Under the pieces are notes generated by a model that worked only from the letters and a program-made list of their open reading frames with translations, had not been told where the DNA came from and ran no database searches. Below are positions 48,330 to 59,848 of a DNA stretch of 64,000 bases, piece by piece. The stretch spans positions 2,294,001-2,358,000 of the forward strand of contig CP160629.1 in the NCBI GenBank assembly GCA_038993745.2. The letters run 5' to 3'. A program made the translations under genes and the position numbers. Each line of letters starts with the position of its first letter. Within the stretch, counting starts at the first letter, position 1. This DNA comes from Aliivibrio fischeri (GTDB lineage: Bacteria > Pseudomonadota > Gammaproteobacteria > Enterobacterales > Vibrionaceae).

Positions 48330-51124
48330 ATGAAAAAATACGGCCTACGTGCACGAGTCATAACGCTAACATTAGCGCCTACATTAATTATCGGGTTACT
48401 GCTAAGTGGCTTCTTTACCATGAACCGATACAATGACTTAGAGAATCAATTAATCTCTAGTGGCACAAGTATTATTGAACCTCTTGCTATTTCTAGTGAA
48501 TACGGAATGACAGGAAAAAACCGAGAAGCGGTTCGTCGTTTAATTAGTTACGCTCACAGAAAGCATTCCAATATTGTTCGTAGTATTGCCGTATTTGATG
48601 AACATCATGAGCTTTTTGTTACCTCTAACTTCCATCCAAACTTTGAAAGCTTAACGTTTCCTAAAGATAAACCCATTCCATTACTTCTTGATATTTCCTT
48701 TCAAGAAGAATCTCTGATTTTAAGAACCCTATTCTTCCTGAAGGTAAGTTCTCAGCCAACTTCGATTCATCTCATATCAATGAGCCATTAGGTTATATTG
48801 CCATTGAACTTGATCTTTCTAGCTTACGCTTACAGCAATACCAAGAGATATTCTCTGCGTTACTTGTTCTTGCTTTAGGTTTAGGTCTATCCGGTATCTT
48901 TGCTTATCGTTTAATGCAAGATGTGACTCAACCTATCTCACACATGGTCAGTGTGGTTGATAGGATCCGCCGTGGCCACTTAGATGTTCGTATTGAAAAT
49001 AAACTGCATGGTGAATTAGATACCCTAAAAAATGGTATCAACGCCATGGCTATCTCACTATCTGAATACCATGTCGAAATGCAACAAAGTATCGACCAAG
49101 CAACCTCTGATCTTCGAGAAACCTTAGAACAGTTAGAGATTCAAAACGTTGAGTTAGATATTGCGAAAAAACGTGCTCAAGAAGCAGCTCGTGTGAAATC
49201 TGAATTCTTGGCAAACATGTCACACGAGTTAAGAACACCGCTTAATGGTGTAATTGGTTTTACTCGACAAATGCTAAAAACCTCATTGTCTGAGAATCAG
49301 CAGGATTATCTACAAACGATTGAACGTTCAGCGAATAACTTACTGACAATCATCAACGATATTTTAGACTTCTCTAAACTGGAAGCCGGTAAATTACTGT
49401 TAGAAAACCTACCATTTGATTTCCAAGATAGTCTTGATGAAGTCGTTAGTTTATTAGCTCCAAGTGCTCACGAGAAAGGATTAGAGATCACCCTAAAAAT
49501 TGATCAACGTGTACCATCTGGCTTAATCGGCGATCCACTACGTATTCAACAGGTTCTCAATAACTTAGTAGGTAATGCGATCAAGTTTACCGAAAAAGGC
49601 AACATTGATATTTCTGTTGAGTTAAAACACTTAACTGACGATTACGTTGACCTACAGTTTGTGGTTCGTGACACCGGTATTGGTATTTCTGAGCGTCAAC
49701 AAGCGCAACTTTTCCAAGCATTTAGTCAAGCGGATGCCAGCATTTCTCGTCGCTACGGCGGTACAGGTTTAGGCCTTGTTATTACCCAGAAACTGATTTC
49801 TCAAATGGGCGGCGAGATCGGCTTAAGCAGCCGTCTGCACCAAGGTTCTACTTTCTGGTTTACGATCAGAATGAACCCAACGGATCTGCCTATGCTGAAT
49901 GAACATGATATCACTCAGCTTGAAAGGAAAAAGCTGTTGCTTATCGAGCCAAATATGCAATCGGCTTCTATTTTGCAGCAACAATTTATTAGTCATGGTG
50001 TCTTTGTTACTTATCGTTCAACACTACCTGAGATTATAGAGCCACATGACTACGCGTTGATCAGTTTAAGCTCGAACTCAAAACCGAGTATTGAAACGAT
50101 CCAAGAGATGACATCTCAACTTTCAGCTAACTGCTCAACGATCATCGTTGGTCTACCAAGTACAGAGCTTGCTTTAACTGACGAACTAAACCAGTTCTCG
50201 CATATTACGTGTCTATCCAAACCGTTTGCGAAGAAAAAGCTATTAGACGCTCTACTTGTTGAGAAAGATCTGCAACCCGTTCCTGAGTTGCCTGATTTAA
50301 TGGCACATGCTTCTGAAGAGCAAAAATTACCAATTAAAGTCATGGCTGTTGATGATAACCCAGCTAACTTGAAACTGATTTCAGCACTATTAAGTGAGCA
50401 AGTAGAAACCGTTATTACCTGTGATAATGGTTTAGATGCTGTTCAACAAGCCACAGAGCAGCACTTCGACATTATTCTTATGGACATCCAAATGCCGAAA
50501 ATGGATGGAGTAATGGCATGTAAAGAAATACGTAAAACAGCACTGAATGCACAAACACCAGTTGTTGCTGTTACTGCCCATGCAATGGAAGGAGAGCGTG
50601 AACGCTTAATTAGTGAAGGGATGGATGACTACCTAACTAAGCCAATCGAAGAGCATGTTTTACAACAAGTGATCATTCACTGGAGTCCATTAACGGACAA
50701 CAGCGACGTTGAAAAAATCACAATATTAGCTGATGCAATCCCTGAACTTCATGTTGAAGAAGCCAATGATAAAGTCATGGGCAGTATCGATTGGGAAGCG
50801 GCATTAAAACAATCTGCGGGAAAAGAAGATCTTGCACAAGAGATGTTACAGATGTTGGTTGATTTCATCCCAGAAGTGAATGAGTGGATTGATAAGGCGC
50901 TAGAAAGTGACATTTCAGAAGAAGAGCTTTGTCATTATATTCATAAGCTACACGGCAGTAGTTCATATTGCGGTGTTCCACGCTTAAAGCAACTGTGTAA
51001 TTTAATTGAAACGTCATTACGACAACATCAAACTATCTCAGATATTGAACCAGAGCTGTTTGAGCTGCAAGATGAAATGGAAAAAGTAACTAAAGATGCC
51101 AATCTGCTATTGAGCAATACATAA
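48330..51124 (+). CDS. barA: Hybrid sensor histidine kinase BarA (VarS), frameshifted near the N-terminus
   Basis: BarA/VarS phosphorylates UvrY/VarA, which drives the Csr small RNAs. The first 460 bases give an N-terminal membrane span (ITLTLAPTLIIGLLLSGFF) and periplasmic part. The frame breaks at the C run 48727-48729; adding one C restores RTPILPEGKFSANFD and joins the rest, giving 931 residues (E. coli 918). HAMP, HisKA (MSHELRTPLNG, His near 299), HATPase, a degenerate receiver, a receiver with DIQMPKMDG and an Hpt domain (HKLHGSSSYCG) follow. The long second part alone would lack the sensor and first membrane span. Confidence 0.93.
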
Positions 51125-51143
51125 CTGAGTATCTAATTAAATA

Positions 51144-51186
51144 ATAAAACCAACCTGAGCGTAACGTTAGGTTGGTTTTATTTTAA
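51144..51186. terminator. Bidirectional terminator between barA and acpS
   Basis: Arms AAAACCAACCT (51146-51156) and AGGTTGGTTTT (51169-51179) with a T-run on the plus strand; convergent genes flank it. Confidence 0.85.
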
Positions 51187-51563
51187 GATTCGAAAATCAC
51201 GGTTGCTACTGCATAATGACGTTCATCAGAAATAGTAAGATGAATATTCGCAATATCACTTTTTTTAGAAAGTTCTAACGCCTTTCCTGACAAAGTTAAC
51301 ATTGGTTTGCCATTTTCATCGTTTGAAATCGTAAAATCATGAAAAGTAACACCATGAGCAATACCTGTGCCTAATGCTTTTGATGCGGCTTCTTTAGCAG
51401 CAAACCGCTTAGCTAAAAAACGCCCTTTCTGTTTTAACTCTTGATATTTTTCAAATTCAGACTGACTTAAAATGCGCTCTGCAAACGCATCTCCTGAACG
51501 TGAAAGGGCTTTTTCAACCCTTTCAATCTCTGCTATGTCAGTACCTAAACCAACAATTGCCAT
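51183..51563 (-). CDS. acpS: Holo-[acyl-carrier-protein] synthase AcpS
   Basis: 126 residues, standard length. It moves phosphopantetheine from CoA to apo-ACP for fatty acid synthesis. [18 protein letters not shown] (metal Asp) and [20 protein letters not shown] (metal Glu) are the family signature. The start overlaps the pdxJ stop (TAATG). It ends the long run rpoE to acpS. Confidence 0.96.
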
Positions 51564-52294
51564 TACTTGCGAGCACCTAGCATAATACGATGCATATCAG
51601 CGACTGCTTTTTCTAAACCATCAAACATCGCTCGTCCCATAATTGAGTGACCAATGTTTAGTTCGTAGATCTCTGGCAATGCTGCGATGGCTTCTACATT
51701 ATGATAAGTCAAACCATGACCAGCATTTACAATAAGCCCTTTACTTGCTGCATAGCTTGCACCAGCTGCAATCTTCTTCAGCTCATCTTGCTGTGCTTCT
51801 TCTGTCTCTGCATCTGCATAAGCGCCAGTATGAAGCTCAATGAAAGGTGCACCACATTCAACAGCCGCATCAATTTGCTCTTTATCGGCATCAATAAATA
51901 GAGACACCTTAATTCCAGCTTCTGTCAGCTTTTGAGTTGCAGCTTTCACTTTTTCAAGCTGTCCTGACACATTCAGGCCGCCTTCTGTTGTTAACTCTTC
52001 ACGTTTTTCAGGAACAAGGCAAACAAATTCAGGTTTGGTTTCTAGTGCGATCCCAACCATTTCATCTGTAACAGCCATTTCTAAATTCATTCGAGTTTGC
52101 AGCGTTTCACGTAGAATACGTACATCTCGATCTTTAATATGACGGCGATCTTCACGTAGGTGAATCGTAATACCGGCAGCACCAGCACGCTCAGCAATTT
52201 CTGCAGCGTGTACAGGATCTGGGTATTTAGTACCTCGCGCATTTCGAAGGGTTGCTACGTGATCGATATTAACGCCAAGTAAAATTGAACTCAT
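51563..52294 (-). CDS. pdxJ: Pyridoxine 5'-phosphate synthase PdxJ
   Basis: 243 residues. It closes the pyridoxine ring from deoxyxylulose phosphate and aminoacetone phosphate. [43 protein letters not shown] and [11 protein letters not shown] are family marks. Its ATG overlaps the repaired recO stop as ATGA, and its stop overlaps acpS. Confidence 0.97.
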
Positions 52295-53005
52295 TTTAGA
52301 ATACTCCTTGTTCTAGGAAGAAACAGTTCCCTACTTTTTAGGGCTTACCGCCAAGATACGGCTTTAAGGCTATACGTGTAAAGCGTTTTGCCGCTTTTAA
52401 TTGTTCTGGTGTTGTAAATCGTCGCTCACTAATGGCAATAAGCTCATTACCTTTAAAGCTCATTAAAGGATCATGACGAATAGACGCCATAAAACCTTGT
52501 TGCTCACGGTAACGATAAGTCATTTCAGGAGAAACCATTTCACCACTGCCTGCACAATGTAAGAAATCAACGCCGTAACCCATTGCTGATAATAAAGCCA
52601 ATTCAAAACGTCGTAGTGCTGGTTCTGGTTGGTACTCTGAGCTAATTCAGTTAAAGCGGTAAGATAATCAAGAAAAAGAGCTGGATATGGGGTTTCTTGC
52701 TCTACAACTCGCACCAATAATTCATTGATATACATTGCTGAGTAAAGATTTATACCGGTAAGAGGGATGCCTAAGCTGATGGTTTCAGCTTGTCGCAGTG
52801 TACGCATGGAGCCTTTACCTGACCATTTCATGAGTAATGGCGTGAAGGCTTGTAGTACGCCTTTTAAATTAGAGCGTTTACTTCTCGCCCCTTTAGAGAT
52901 AATAGATAAACGGCCATACTCTTCGCTAAACACATCTAAAATTAGACTGCTTTCACTATATGGTCTACGGTGCAGGACAAAACAGCGTTGTAAGCCTTCT
53001 TCCAC
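52291..53005 (-). CDS. recO: DNA repair protein RecO, with two frameshifts
   Basis: RecO helps load RecA with RecF and RecR. The N-terminal OB-fold ([39 protein letters not shown]) runs to about 52645, where one base is missing: the next frame continues [20 protein letters not shown], normal RecO. A second loss in the G-run at 52341-52343 cuts off the tail: adding one base turns the stop into [13 protein letters not shown] and moves the end to a TGA that overlaps the pdxJ ATG. With both repairs the product is 238 residues. The precise fit of the repaired stop to pdxJ argues that the losses are errors or very recent. Confidence 0.92.
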
Positions 53006-53150
53006 GTTTCTTACCTATTTAATTAACTATACGCTTCGCTAACGATAAAGCTTCTAGAGACTATAAAAGATCTCTTTCGTTATAACAAAAAAATCCCAAA
53101 CAACTTAAATTAATTCACTTAAGTTATTCAGGATCTCACTCTAGCTCTTA

Positions 53151-53177
53151 TAGTTTCTAGTTTCTAGTTTCTAGAAA
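53151..53177. repeat. Three tandem TTTCTAG-type units next to the era stop
   Basis: The sequence TAGTTTCTAGTTTCTAG continues with a third TTTCTAG, giving three copies of a 7-base unit (GTTTCTA) directly beside the era stop codon. It has no clear function and is probably a small slippage repeat. Confidence 0.6.
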
Positions 53178-54143
53178 TTATAAATCGTCAATGTAACCTA
53201 GAGAACGAAGTGCTCGCTCATCATCAGCCCATCCAGATTTCACTTTAACCCAAAGCTCTAAATACACTTTGCGGTCAAACAAACCTTCCATATCGATTCG
53301 AGCTTCACGACCAATAGTTTTGATCTTCTCACCGTTCTTACCAATAACCATTTTTTTCTGGCCATGGCGTTCAACAAGGATCAAACCATTAATGTGGAAA
53401 CCATCCATTTTTGGATTGTAATCAAAACGTTCGATTTCAACGGTTACAGAATAAGGTAATTCTTCACCAGTAAAACGCATCAGTTTTTCACGGATAATTT
53501 CTGATGCCATGAAACGTTGAGAACGGTCTGTTACGTATTCTTCAGGGAAGTGGTGAACCGCTTTAGGTAAGTATTCACGAACTAACTTATGAACTACATC
53601 TACGTTCGAACCTGTTTTTGCTGAAATTGGCACAACATCAACAAAATCCATTTTTTCAGTCATCTCTTGTAAGTGAGTCATAACGTCTTTTTTATCTTTA
53701 ACGTTATCAACTTTATTCACTAACAATACCGTTGGAAATTCAGATTTCTTCAGCTTGTTTAGAACCATTTCATCATCAGGAGTCCAGTGAGTACCATCCA
53801 CAAGGAATAATACTAGGTTCACATCACTTAACGATGAGTTTGCTGCACGGTTCATCAAACGGTTAATAGCACGTTTTTCTTCGATATGAAGCCCCGGAGT
53901 ATCAACATAAATCGCTTGATAATCACCATCAGTATCAACACCCATAATACGGTGACGAGTAGTTTGTGGCTTACGTGACGTAATCGAAATCTTCTGACCT
54001 AAGATTTGGTTAAGAAGCGTTGATTTACCTACGTTCGGACGACCAACAATCGCAATGAAACCACAGTGTTGGTTATCACTTACTTCTGATTTTTTTTCTG
54101 ATGCGAAATACGCGTCTAAATCAAATTCTTTTTCATCTGACAT
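53178..54143 (-). CDS. era: GTPase Era
   Basis: 321 residues (E. coli 301). It is essential for 16S rRNA maturation and 30S assembly. The G domain has G1 [19 protein letters not shown]3 DTPGLH and G4 NKVD, and the C-terminal KH domain has [20 protein letters not shown]. The N-terminal extension of about 20 residues ([19 protein letters not shown]) is longer than in E. coli, as in other vibrios. The start overlaps the rnc stop (TAATG). Confidence 0.96.
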   Translation of the reverse strand: MSDEKEFDLDAYFASEKKSEVSDNQHCGFIAIVGRPNVGKSTLLNQILGQKISITSRKPQTTRHRIMGVDTDGDYQAIYVDTPGLHIEEKRAINRLMNRAANSSLSDVNLVLFLVDGTHWTPDDEMVLNKLKKSEFPTVLLVNKVDNVKDKKDVMTHLQEMTEKMDFVDVVPISAKTGSNVDVVHKLVREYLPKAVHHFPEEYVTDRSQRFMASEIIREKLMRFTGEELPYSVTVEIERFDYNPKMDGFHINGLILVERHGQKKMVIGKNGEKIKTIGREARIDMEGLFDRKVYLELWVKVKSGWADDERALRSLGYIDDL

Positions 54144-54814
54144 TAGTTAAGTTGTCCTAATGCAATGTCAGCAGCCGACTGTTCTGCCTTGCGGCGACTG
54201 CTTCCTTTTCCGATAACCGGCTTATCCAAGCCAGCCACGATACATTCAATAGTGAACTCTTGATTATGAGCTTCACCTTTAATTTTCGTTACTGTGTACG
54301 TTGGTAATGGCTTACGACGACCTTGTAAGTACTCTTGAAGACGTGTTTTCGGGTCTTTCTGAGATACGCCAGGTTCAATTGATTCAAGGCGAGTGTTGTA
54401 CCAAGATAAAATAATGCCACGTACTGTTTCAGTATCACTATCTAAATAGATAGCACCGATAATTGCTTCTACCGCATCCGCTAAAATAGAATCACGACGG
54501 AAACCACCACTTTTTAATTCGCCAGGGCCTAAGTATAGGTAATCACCTAGCTGAAACTCACGACCAAGCTCTGCTAATGTATGACCACGAACTAATGTTG
54601 CACGCATACGACTCATATCACCTTCATCCACTTTAGGGAAACGGTGGTACAAATCATCTGCAACAACAAAGCTCAAAATCGAGTCGCCTAAAAACTCTAG
54701 ACGTTCATTGTGTGTACCATTAGCGCTACGGTGAGTCAGTGCTAACTTAAGAAAACTTTCATCTTTAAATTGATAGCCAATTTTCTTTTCTAAGCGTTGT
54801 AGTGAAGAATTCAT
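54143..54814 (-). CDS. rnc: Ribonuclease III
   Basis: 223 residues. It cuts double-stranded RNA, including rRNA precursors. The signature [20 protein letters not shown] and the second metal site ([15 protein letters not shown]) are in the nuclease domain; the dsRNA-binding domain follows ([37 protein letters not shown]). It is in the standard lepB-rnc-era order. Confidence 0.97.
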   Translation of the reverse strand: MNSSLQRLEKKIGYQFKDESFLKLALTHRSANGTHNERLEFLGDSILSFVVADDLYHRFPKVDEGDMSRMRATLVRGHTLAELGREFQLGDYLYLGPGELKSGGFRRDSILADAVEAIIGAIYLDSDTETVRGIILSWYNTRLESIEPGVSQKDPKTRLQEYLQGRRKPLPTYTVTKIKGEAHNQEFTIECIVAGLDKPVIGKGSSRRKAEQSAADIALGQLN

Positions 54815-54824
54815 ATATTTTTAA

Positions 54825-55727
54825 TCAGTCTATGCCACCGATGCGATTAAAACGAACACCAGTAGGAATAAAGGAAGGCAGCATGCTATCGCTACCACGG
54901 TCAAATTCAAAGCTGATCCAGATCCCGACCGCTTTACCAACCAAGTTCGCTTCAGGAACAAATCCCCAATAACGACTGTCAGCACTGTTGTCACGATTGT
55001 CGCCCATCACAAAGTAGTTACCTTCTGGTACTACCCATTCGTTGTAACCTGATCGAGGTTGATACATCGACACACGATCTGAACGCATAGGGTTAACCAA
55101 AATATCATGCGTTGTATCTTTTGCTAACTGTTCAGTATATTGAACTAAATTAGTGCGATCTTGCATGAATTCACTGTCTTTCATATTCGTTAATGGAATA
55201 ATTTTACACTGGTCTTCACCTTTTGGCTTCACACACAATTGCTTCGATGAGCTATAAATAACGGTATCGCCAGGTTCACCTACTACACGTTTAATATAGT
55301 CGATATTTGGTTGTGGTGGATATTTAAATACAACAATATCACCACGTTCTGGTTTACCAGTTTCTACAAGTTGTGAACGCCAAACAGGATCTTTAATTCC
55401 ATAAGAGAATTTTTCAACCAAGATAAAATCACCAACCAATAACGTCGGCATCATCGAACCGGATGGGATCTGGAACGGCTCATAAATAAATGAGCGCAAC
55501 ACTAAAACAATACCAATTACAGGAAAAATAGAGACAGACTGCTCAATCCACGCAGGTTGTGGCGCTACTTTTTCAAGTGTCGCTTCATCAACTTGTCCGT
55601 TCGCTTGTTCACGTGCCGCCGCAATTTTTTGCTTACGCTTAGGTGCCCATACGAACTTATCAATTGCCCAAATAACACCAGTAAACAGTGTTACTAGAAC
55701 CAATATCAGTGAAAAAGTGTTAGCCAT
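54825..55727 (-). CDS. lepB: Signal peptidase I LepB
   Basis: 300 residues. It cleaves signal peptides at the outer face of the inner membrane. Two N-terminal membrane spans (about 4-24 and 64-80) come before the catalytic Ser91 in IPSGSMMPTLL; the general base Lys lies in IKRVVGEPGDTV, and GDNRDNSADSRYWGFV is the last signature box. It is ten bases before rnc and 122 bases after lepA. Confidence 0.97.
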   Translation of the reverse strand: MANTFSLILVLVTLFTGVIWAIDKFVWAPKRKQKIAAAREQANGQVDEATLEKVAPQPAWIEQSVSIFPVIGIVLVLRSFIYEPFQIPSGSMMPTLLVGDFILVEKFSYGIKDPVWRSQLVETGKPERGDIVVFKYPPQPNIDYIKRVVGEPGDTVIYSSSKQLCVKPKGEDQCKIIPLTNMKDSEFMQDRTNLVQYTEQLAKDTTHDILVNPMRSDRVSMYQPRSGYNEWVVPEGNYFVMGDNRDNSADSRYWGFVPEANLVGKAVGIWISFEFDRGSDSMLPSFIPTGVRFNRIGGID

Positions 55728-55849
55728 TACATTCCCTTAAGTTATTTAGTGTTGCATAACAAAGAAAGCGAAGACCATTGATCATCGCTTTCTTTGAGCT
55801 GTAATAAAGCTTAAATTTACAGAACTCTGAGGATTCAGAAATCAGAAAA

Positions 55850-57643
55850 TTAATCTTTACCTACATGAAGAATCGCAAGGAAAGCTTCTTGTGGTAATTC
55901 AACATTACCAATTTGCTTCATACGTTTCTTACCTTCTTTCTGCTTCTTCAACAGTTTCTTCTTACGACTTACGTCACCGCCATAACATTTAGCGATTACG
56001 TTTTTACGTAGTTGTTTTACTGTTGAACGAGCAATAATGTGGTTACCAATCGCTGCTTGAATTGCAATATCAAACATTTGACGAGGGATAAATTCTTTCA
56101 TCTTCTCAACTAATAGACGACCACGAGATTGTGAGTTGTCTTTGTGAGTAATGATAGCTAAAGCATCCACTTTGTCGCCGTTTAATAGAACATCAACACG
56201 AACCATGCTTGATGCTTCATAACGTTGGAAGTTGTAATCAAGTGATGCATAACCACGAGATGTTGATTTCAAACGGTCAAAGAAGTCTAAAACTACTTCA
56301 GCCATTGGAACATCATAAGTTACCGCTACTTGGTTACCGTGGTACTGCATGTCCACTTGTACGCCACGCTTCTCAACACAAAGTGTGATTACATTACCTA
56401 AGTAGTCTGATGGTACTAAGATATTACAACGAGCAATTGGTTCACGGATCTCATCAATATCATTAACTGCTGGTAATTTCGCAGGACTATCTACATACAG
56501 AATTTCACCATCAGTTTTTGCTACTTCGTAAACTACTGTTGGTGCTGTTGTGATTAAGTCAAGATCGTATTCACGCTCTAGACGCTCTTGGATGATTTCC
56601 ATGTGAAGCATGCCAAGGAAGCCACAACGGAAACCAAAACCAAGTGCAGCTGAACTTTCTGGTTCATAGAAAAGTGAAGCATCGTTTAGGCTTAATTTAC
56701 CAAGTGCATCACGGAAGTTTTCGTAATCATCAGAAGATACAGGGAATAAACCTGCATATACTTGTGGTTTTACTTTTTGGAAACCAGGTAAACGCTCTTC
56801 ACACCCGCCTTTCGCGTGTGTCAATGTATCACCTACTGGCGCACCAAGAATATCTTTGATACCACAAACAACCCAACCTACTTCGCCAGTATTCAATACA
56901 TCAGTATCGATTTGTTTTGGAGTGAAGATACCAATACGGTCGATACCCCAAACTTGGCCAGTACTCATTACTTTGATCTTGTCATTTTTCTTCAGTGAAC
57001 CATTTTTGATTCGAACTAGAGAAACAACACCTAAGTAGTTATCGAACCATGAATCGATAATAAGTGCTTGTGTTGGTGCTTCAGGATCACCTTCTGGTGC
57101 AGGAATAGATTTAACGATAGTTTCAAGAACTTCATCAACACCTAAACCCGTTTTTGCTGAACAGCGCGTTGCGTCTGTTGCATCAATACCAACGATCTCT
57201 TCGATTTCTTCAGCTACACGATCTGGATCTGCCGCAGGTAAGTCAATCTTGTTTAAGATTGGAACTACTTCTAGGTCCATTTCGATAGCTGTATAACAGT
57301 TTGCTAGAGTCTGTGCTTCTACACCTTGACCCGCATCGACAACCAATAGCGCACCTTCACAGGCAGCAAGTGAACGCGATACTTCATAAGAGAAGTCAAC
57401 GTGTCCAGGTGTGTCGATAAAGTTTAGTTGATAAGTCTCACCATCTTTAGCCGTGTAGTCGAGCGTCACACTCTGGGCTTTGATGGTGATACCACGTTCA
57501 CGTTCTAGATCCATTGAATCAAGAACTTGCGCTGCCATTTCACGGTCTGACAGGCCACCACAAACTTGGATTAGGCGGTCAGATAGTGTCGATTTACCGT
57601 GATCGATATGGGCAATAATAGAAAAATTACGAATGTGCTTCAT
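55850..57643 (-). CDS. lepA: Elongation factor 4 (LepA)
   Basis: 597 residues. It is a ribosome-bound GTPase that acts in initiation or back-translocation. The start [20 protein letters not shown] holds G1, [21 protein letters not shown]3 and NKIDLP G4; the C-terminal LepA-specific domain ([38 protein letters not shown]) is complete. It is followed by lepB in the usual order. Confidence 0.98.
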   Translation of the reverse strand: MKHIRNFSIIAHIDHGKSTLSDRLIQVCGGLSDREMAAQVLDSMDLERERGITIKAQSVTLDYTAKDGETYQLNFIDTPGHVDFSYEVSRSLAACEGALLVVDAGQGVEAQTLANCYTAIEMDLEVVPILNKIDLPAADPDRVAEEIEEIVGIDATDATRCSAKTGLGVDEVLETIVKSIPAPEGDPEAPTQALIIDSWFDNYLGVVSLVRIKNGSLKKNDKIKVMSTGQVWGIDRIGIFTPKQIDTDVLNTGEVGWVVCGIKDILGAPVGDTLTHAKGGCEERLPGFQKVKPQVYAGLFPVSSDDYENFRDALGKLSLNDASLFYEPESSAALGFGFRCGFLGMLHMEIIQERLEREYDLDLITTAPTVVYEVAKTDGEILYVDSPAKLPAVNDIDEIREPIARCNILVPSDYLGNVITLCVEKRGVQVDMQYHGNQVAVTYDVPMAEVVLDFFDRLKSTSRGYASLDYNFQRYEASSMVRVDVLLNGDKVDALAIITHKDNSQSRGRLLVEKMKEFIPRQMFDIAIQAAIGNHIIARSTVKQLRKNVIAKCYGGDVSRKKKLLKKQKEGKKRMKQIGNVELPQEAFLAILHVGKD

Positions 57644-57732
57644 GAATGATGTGACAAACTCAATTAGTTAATAGGATTGGATCGTGAGATCAAGTTGTGG
57701 GATTCTACCCAATTTCTGAGCAAGTCGCTATC

Positions 57733-58218
57733 TTATCGTGCAGCATTTCCCAAGTTTGTGTCGGAAACGGGTTCTCCTAGCACTCTAAGCAAGCTAACTT
57801 GTTGCTCTGTTTTTTGTTCAATATGATGAGAAAGTCTTTTTGCTAATTGGTAACCACCAAGAGCAAATAAAACCGATACAACAATTGTTGTTAACTCTCC
57901 AAGCCCAATCATTGGACTTAAAAACCACTCGGACAATAACGCACCAAACAATAAAAACAGAAGTGGTGTTAAATAAACAATAGCAGCGGACTGCAATAAA
58001 TTCTTCTCTGGTAGGCCAATTTCAACCAATTGGCCTACTGATAACTTTTTCTCAGTATGAAATGCCCAATGATGGACTTTTCCAGGTAGCGCTTTAGAAA
58101 CAATCCCTGTTCCACAAGAGTCTTTTGATGAGCAGTGGTTACAACTTGTTTTTTGTTGGCATCCCACCACTACAATATCTTCTTGTACTTCAAGAACGGT
58201 AGCTAATGCAGTCATCAT
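57733..58218 (-). CDS. rseC: SoxR-reducing / sigma-E modulator protein RseC
   Basis: 161 residues. It has a cysteine-rich N-terminus (CQQKTSCNHCSSKDSCGTG, four spaced Cys as in the iron-sulfur type) and two membrane spans (IVYLTPLLFLLFGALLSEWF and VVSVLFALGGYQLA). In E. coli RseC influences the Rse system and reduction of SoxR. ATG 58215 is an equally good start. It is five bases after rseB, so it is part of the rpoE operon. Confidence 0.93.
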   Translation of the reverse strand: MMTALATVLEVQEDIVVVGCQQKTSCNHCSSKDSCGTGIVSKALPGKVHHWAFHTEKKLSVGQLVEIGLPEKNLLQSAAIVYLTPLLFLLFGALLSEWFLSPMIGLGELTTIVVSVLFALGGYQLAKRLSHHIEQKTEQQVSLLRVLGEPVSDTNLGNAAR

Positions 58219-58223
58219 TTCGC

Positions 58224-59201
58224 TTACTTATCCTCAATAATAGGTTTTGATTCACTAAACACCACTGATTCAGCAATTCGTTTAGCCGTTAATGCTGGAA
58301 TATCACCAACAACACTTATTTCATAATCGCCTTTAATATAACTATGTAATGAGCGGCGACCTTGGCGAACAAGTTGTTCTTTATGACTGAGTTTATCGGC
58401 TTCTGAGATATAAACCGAAAAATTAAATAGACCATCAGAATACATCTGACTTTCTACCGCTCTTTGATTCATCGCTAAACGATAACGGTTGAAGTGAATA
58501 TTTTTAAATCCACTTGGTATCCATGTCACTTCCCATGTTGCTTTATCACTTGTCGAGCTTGGAATAGAAAGTACTTTAGGTAGCTCAGCATCACCTAATC
58601 GCTGTGTCATATACGTCGCAATTTGATCATTTACGGTATATGAAATGACACGATATTGCTCAATGATATCACCTTCTCGACTGACTAAATCAGTTCTCAT
58701 AGGTAGATGACTACGCTCATCAATCCAGACAATGTAAGAATATCGATTACCGTCTTTTGAAACAATTCGCACCACTTGAGATGCCGTACCTGCTTCTCTT
58801 GCTCTACCTACAGATACAAAATCGTAATACTGTTTTAATTGTGCAATATCTTTATGTAGAAGAGGAATAATCGGAGCGACAATAGCTTCAGATTTTATAG
58901 TAAATGGCTTGCTACCTTGCTCTAAGTAACTAATTTCGTTGTTTCGACGAATCACTTCACGCATAGAACCGCTCAAATAAACTAAATGAGACAGTGTCAT
59001 ATCCTCTGAATGTGAATGACGATACATAAAAGGTTCTATGCTACTTTTCTTAACTAAAATATAAGAAAGTTCATAATTTAAATTATGGCTAGCCTCTCCC
59101 ATCAGATGCAACAAAGCCTCAGCAGAAGGTTTTTCTTCAGCTGAGGCCATTATTGGAAAGAAGCTGACCAATGCAATAAAGCTGATCAGGATACGTTTCA
59201 T
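58224..59201 (-). CDS. rseB: Sigma-E regulatory protein RseB
   Basis: 325 residues with a signal peptide (LISFIALVSFFPIMASAEE). Periplasmic RseB binds RseA and shields it from DegS; it lets go when it senses lipopolysaccharide or lipid-like signals. The MucB/RseB N-terminal domain includes FMYRHSHSEDMTLSHLVYLS and SYIVWIDERSHLPMRTDL, and the smaller C-terminal domain WIPSGFKNIHFNRY. It starts directly after the rseA stop. Confidence 0.94.
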   Translation of the reverse strand: MKRILISFIALVSFFPIMASAEEKPSAEALLHLMGEASHNLNYELSYILVKKSSIEPFMYRHSHSEDMTLSHLVYLSGSMREVIRRNNEISYLEQGSKPFTIKSEAIVAPIIPLLHKDIAQLKQYYDFVSVGRAREAGTASQVVRIVSKDGNRYSYIVWIDERSHLPMRTDLVSREGDIIEQYRVISYTVNDQIATYMTQRLGDAELPKVLSIPSSTSDKATWEVTWIPSGFKNIHFNRYRLAMNQRAVESQMYSDGLFNFSVYISEADKLSHKEQLVRQGRRSLHSYIKGDYEISVVGDIPALTAKRIAESVVFSESKPIIEDK

Positions 59202-59819
59202 CTATTCTGCCAATGTTGAATTTTGTTCTAACAGCTCTCTATCAATCGAACCATCGTGAGCATTCAAACGAAGTTGTAATTCATAATCTTGTAGCATCGC
59301 ATTAATACGTTTACGTTGCTCCATTACATCAGCTTCATTCGACGTTTTATTCACTAAGGAATCACGCGTTAAACTCACAGGTTCAGCACTGCCGCTAAAC
59401 GGAATGGTATCAAGCACTTGAATATCCCCACTAGCAGGAATTGCACTTGGTTCTGAACCGTTATATTGCTGAACACCAACAATAACAACCAATGAGAAGC
59501 AGGCTGCCATGGCTACTTGGCCAAATTGAGTTAACCAACTAGGTAATGTCTTCTTTGCTTCACTTGGTGTAGGTTGCGACGGCATAAATTCCGTCACCGT
59601 ATCATTCATAGAATGAGCGGGTTCATCCTCAAGAGCGAGAGCAACGTTGGCAGCAATATTCCATTCTTTGCTGTCAGGCGCATCGCCTCTCATAACATCA
59701 CCAATTAAATGGTAATTTTTCCAAGTCTCTGCATTTTCAGTGTTTGATAAGGATTCAATGAACGCGTTGTCCATCTCTTCATTATCTATAAACGCAGATA
59801 TTTGTTCTTTATCAGTCAT
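59202..59819 (-). CDS. rseA: Anti-sigma-E factor RseA
   Basis: 205 residues from ATG 59819 (a GTG at 59828 is the alternative). The N-terminal cytoplasmic domain (KEQISAFIDNEEMDNAFIES, about 3-75) binds RpoE, one membrane span follows (QVAMAACFSLVVIVGVQQY, about 100-120), and the periplasmic tail is the DegS and RseB target. It is 29 bases after rpoE and co-transcribed, giving the standard regulated-proteolysis circuit for envelope stress. Confidence 0.93.
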   Translation of the reverse strand: MTDKEQISAFIDNEEMDNAFIESLSNTENAETWKNYHLIGDVMRGDAPDSKEWNIAANVALALEDEPAHSMNDTVTEFMPSQPTPSEAKKTLPSWLTQFGQVAMAACFSLVVIVGVQQYNGSEPSAIPASGDIQVLDTIPFSGSAEPVSLTRDSLVNKTSNEADVMEQRKRINAMLQDYELQLRLNAHDGSIDRELLEQNSTLAE

Positions 59820-59848
59820 TGTCTTCACCGTTTGACCGTTGGAAATAA

